DNA of 64,000 bases from Spartobacteria bacterium. Lineage in GTDB: Bacteria; Verrucomicrobiota; Verrucomicrobiia; Chthoniobacterales; Chthoniobacteraceae. This document shows, one piece after another, positions 62,097-64,000 of this stretch; the stretch's first letter is position 1; each line of letters starts with the position of its first letter. A program made the translations under genes and the position numbers. Location: NCBI GenBank assembly GCA_021324395.1, contig JAJPJG010000032.1:124001-188000 (forward strand), written 5' to 3'. The notes under the pieces are model-generated. The model was not told the origin of the DNA, searched no databases, and saw nothing but the letters and a program-made list of their open reading frames with translations.

Positions 62097-62450
62097 ATGT
62101 CGAAACGACGCATCCTCATCGTGGACGACGAGGTCGAAGCCCCGCGATTGCTCAAGCGGCTGCTGGAACTGAAGCGCCCGTATGAAATCGTGCTCGAGCA
62201 TGACTCGACAAGGGCGCTCGATGTCGCGCTCACGTTTCGCCCGGAGGTGATCCTGCTCGACGTCATCATGCCCGATCTCGACGGCGGCGACGTCGCGATG
62301 CAAATCCGCCGCGCCGACCCGGTGCGCGACACACCGATCATTTTCGTCAGCGCCATCGCGCAACCGATCGCCGGTTACCCGTTCCTCAACAAACCGACGC
62401 CTGTGGAAAAGATCATCGAGTGCATCGAGGAAAATCTACCTGCGGTGTAG
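62097..62450 (+). CDS. Single-domain response regulator
   Basis: 117 residues: RRILIVDDEVEAPRLLKRLL, phospho-Asp55 in VILLDVIMPDLDG, Thr/Ser in IIFVSAIAQ, and Lys in FLNKPTPVEKIIECI. The sequence is otherwise CheY-like. It lies 12 bp after the phosphatase gene and closes the operon. It could be a phosphate sink, a CheY-type output, or a phosphorelay partner of the hybrid kinase. Confidence 0.9.
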   Translation: MSKRRILIVDDEVEAPRLLKRLLELKRPYEIVLEHDSTRALDVALTFRPEVILLDVIMPDLDGGDVAMQIRRADPVRDTPIIFVSAIAQPIAGYPFLNKPTPVEKIIECIEENLPAV

Positions 62451-62541
62451 CGCGTGTTGGTTTGTCCGCAGATCGCGCATGTGCTGTGAGCGCCGGCTAG
62501 AACATTGGCGTCGTCGCGCGATTGTGGTGTAGTCGCGGGAG

Positions 62542-63309
62542 ATGATTTGGTTCGACCACACCGCCGGCAAACTGATTGAGCGCATTCGCGTCAACGCGAT
62601 CTCGCGCGAAGTGCGCGATGGCCGGCCATTCATCGTGAAGCGGCGGCGCTACACCGCGTGGCCGCTCATTCGCACAGCAAATTTGTTTTTTCGCGCCGCT
62701 AAAAATCCGGCGTTCGTTTACGAGCGCGCGAGCGACTGGCAGCGCTGGGAAAGCGGATGTTTCCGCATGCTGCACGGCGATCATTTTCAAGTGCTCGTTG
62801 AAGGGAGGCGCACCGTGCGCGCCGAAGTGCTGCCGGGGCGCAGTCTCGTCGGGCATCTCGACTCGGGAACGTTCTCGCAGCCCCTCGTCGAGGCCGCGGG
62901 CCGCGAGCTGCGGCGCGGGCACGGGATGTATTCGCCCGAGTTCCGCGGCGCCTGGTCACACGGCGATCCGAACCTCGCGAATTTCCTTTTCGACACGGCG
63001 GAACAGCGCGCGCGGATGATCGATTTCGAGATAATCCATCATCATTCGCTGCCGGCCGTGGAGCGCCACGTCGCGGATCTGCTCGTGTTTTTGCAGGATT
63101 TGCTCGGCTGTGTTTCGGGCGATGACTGGCTGCCGTTCGCGCACGCTTTTTTAAGTGCATACGATTGTCCGGAGATCACGCCTTTTTTAAAACGCGAGCT
63201 TGTCGTCCCGCACGGCGTGCCGCGTGTCTGGTGGTGGATTCGCTCGAATTACGTTTCCGGCCAGGTGCTGCGCGAGCGCGTCGATCAACTGCGCGAGTCG
63301 CTATCGTAG
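62542..63309 (+). CDS. Aminoglycoside-phosphotransferase/Kdo-kinase-like protein
   Basis: 255 residues with a bacterial protein-kinase-like fold. An N-terminal segment RPFIVKRRRY supplies a possible ATP-site Lys. The catalytic loop is WSHGDPNLANFLFD near 137-150 (HGDxxxxNxxxD) and the metal-binding segment ARMIDFEIIHHH near 157-168 (IDFE). These are Brenner-motif hallmarks of APH and of the lipopolysaccharide heptose/Kdo kinases. The substrate cannot be told; a sugar or lipid kinase is likely. It converges with the UDG gene, with the two coding ends overlapping by 9 bp. Confidence 0.75.
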   Translation: MIWFDHTAGKLIERIRVNAISREVRDGRPFIVKRRRYTAWPLIRTANLFFRAAKNPAFVYERASDWQRWESGCFRMLHGDHFQVLVEGRRTVRAEVLPGRSLVGHLDSGTFSQPLVEAAGRELRRGHGMYSPEFRGAWSHGDPNLANFLFDTAEQRARMIDFEIIHHHSLPAVERHVADLLVFLQDLLGCVSGDDWLPFAHAFLSAYDCPEITPFLKRELVVPHGVPRVWWWIRSNYVSGQVLRERVDQLRESLS

Positions 63310-63921
63310 CTTCACGCCGCGCATCGCGGGATGCCCGCAAATCCGCTTCATTGCTAGCGCCAGGAGCGATTTACCCGGCTCGATGCGATGCCACGGTGAT
63401 GCGCCGGATGGATGCGGCAGCGGGATGAGATCGAACTTTTTCCCGCGAAATTCCGCGACGAATTTTTTGCCGATGATCTCGTCGAGCTTTTCAAATTGCA
63501 TGAACTGACGGATCGCGAGCTTGCCAACGGGAATCACAAGTTCCGGTTTTAAAATCGTCAGCTCCGCGTCGAGCCAGCCGGAGCAATTCTGGACTTCAAC
63601 TTCGTTCGGCACGCGATCGCCGCCCGTCGCGTTTTTGCCGGGAAAACAGCGGCAAACCGCCGCCATGTAAATGCGCGCGCGAAATTGCGCTTCGTCCACG
63701 CCGCAGAATTTCTCGAACCATCCGAACATCGTTTTGCCCGCCGTCCACGCGAACGGCTTTCCTGCGACCGGCTCGCGCGTGCCCGGCGCCTGGCCGACGA
63801 GCATCACCTTGCTCACCACCGCGCCGCCGGAGACGACGGGCTTGTGCATGTTCACGCACCGCGCACAAGCGCGCAACGCATCGACGTGCGCATCGAGTTT
63901 GCGTTGGAGAGCTGTGGTCAT
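63301..63921 (-). CDS. Uracil-DNA glycosylase superfamily protein (Fe-S type)
   Basis: 206 residues. CARCVNMHKP near 19-28, then VMLVGQAPGTREPVAGKPFA near 39-58 (motif 1, normally GEAPG), an MAAVCRCFPGKNATGGDRVP segment near 86-105, and LPHPSGASPW (motif 2 with the catalytic His region) near 168-177. Cys pairs at about 19/22 and about 90/92 plus one near 113 fit the 4Fe-4S family 4/5 or UdgX type. It is involved in uracil repair. Its start overlaps the fmt stop (ATGA). Confidence 0.85.
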   Translation of the reverse strand: MTTALQRKLDAHVDALRACARCVNMHKPVVSGGAVVSKVMLVGQAPGTREPVAGKPFAWTAGKTMFGWFEKFCGVDEAQFRARIYMAAVCRCFPGKNATGGDRVPNEVEVQNCSGWLDAELTILKPELVIPVGKLAIRQFMQFEKLDEIIGKKFVAEFRGKKFDLIPLPHPSGASPWHRIEPGKSLLALAMKRICGHPAMRGVKLR

Positions 63922-64000
63922 TGTAAAACCGTGCCGACGGCAACGGGAAAGCCGCGCAGAAATTCGCCGGCGCTCATTCGCTTTTTGCCTTCGAGTTGCA
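63918..64000 (-). CDS. fmt: Methionyl-tRNA formyltransferase, C-terminal end only
   Basis: The leftward frame enters from the right edge and ends at a TGA at 63918-63920. The visible 26 residues read QLEGKKRMSAGEFLRG then FPVAVGTVLQ, matching the usual C-terminus of Fmt (GKKRMSAxEFLRG). The family is suggested only by this tail, so confidence is moderate. The stop overlaps the UDG start as ATGA. Confidence 0.6.
   Translation of the reverse strand, partial: QLEGKKRMSAGEFLRGFPVAVGTVLQ

Noticed and set aside
1-64000. tRNA or rRNA genes
   Set aside because: No cloverleaf with a recognisable TTCGANTC arm or rRNA signature was noticed in the gaps; a covariance-model scan could settle this.

Overview
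The window is a dense, high-GC chromosomal segment of a Gram-negative bacterium with about 60 protein genes and no rRNA or tRNA that I can see. Two secreted proteins end in PEP-CTERM sorting signals, one of them carrying autotransporter-type beta repeats. With the purS-purQ-purL-purF-purM gene order and the overall gene style, this suggests a member of the Verrucomicrobia (Chthoniobacter/Spartobacteria-like). The assignment is an inference and was not tested by a search.

Layout. 1-3.2 kb: a leftward MarR regulator - TolC - PgeF - methyltransferase operon. 3.3-5.7 kb: a cyclic-nucleotide-binding protein, an orphan peptide-ABC ATPase and RodA. 6.3-7.4 kb: a secreted two-lobed aspartic protease and the first 21-bp palindrome array. 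7.4-11.4 kb: leftward tyrA-aroA-cmk-plsC with overlapping starts and stops. 11.5-18.2 kb: an alpha/beta hydrolase lacking its catalytic residues and the purine operon. 18.3-19.7 kb: an accessory island with an integron-type gene cassette and the second palindrome array. 20.4-25.2 kb: hemL, a sugar isomerase/epimerase, hpt, a MoaD/ThiS-like protein and small conserved proteins. 25.3-28.1 kb: a coiled-coil pseudokinase. 28.2-34.1 kb: aguB, aguA and speA, which together give arginine to agmatine to N-carbamoylputrescine to putrescine, with HU and a gamma carbonic anhydrase between them. 34.3-39 kb: ribBA and two PEP-CTERM proteins flanking the third palindrome array. 39-46.5 kb: redoxin, DMT permease, a coupled GH1 glycosidase and GT28-type glycosyltransferase, an SpmA-SpmB fusion and a rhodanese-YceI fusion. 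46.7-50.3 kb: a giant ABCG-type transporter with TerB-like and FHA-like N-terminal regions. 50.3-62.5 kb: a ten-gene chemosensory operon. 62.5-64 kb: an APH-like kinase, a uracil-DNA glycosylase and the end of fmt.

Three things stand out. First, three intergenic arrays (12, 12 and 15 units) share one architecture, an imperfect 14-bp palindrome every 21 bp, but have unrelated sequences. Second, the HAD-like gene at 18.9-19.2 kb has the boundary logic of an integron cassette: its upstream border GTTAGCC is the exact complement of the GGCTAAC box opening its attC. Third, the operon at 50-62 kb has the gene order of a Wsp-type signalling system (CheW, CheR-TPR, CheW, receptors, CheA-REC, CheB), but in place of a diguanylate cyclase it carries a REC-histidine kinase, a REC-PP2C phosphatase and a lone REC protein. 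This predicts chemosensory control of a partner-switching or phosphorelay output.

Translational coupling through ATGA or GTGA overlaps is common (tolC, cmk, aroA, purF, purM, the GH1/GT pair, most che genes, UDG/fmt), and several starts below were chosen on that basis. Residue positions are estimates counted by eye.
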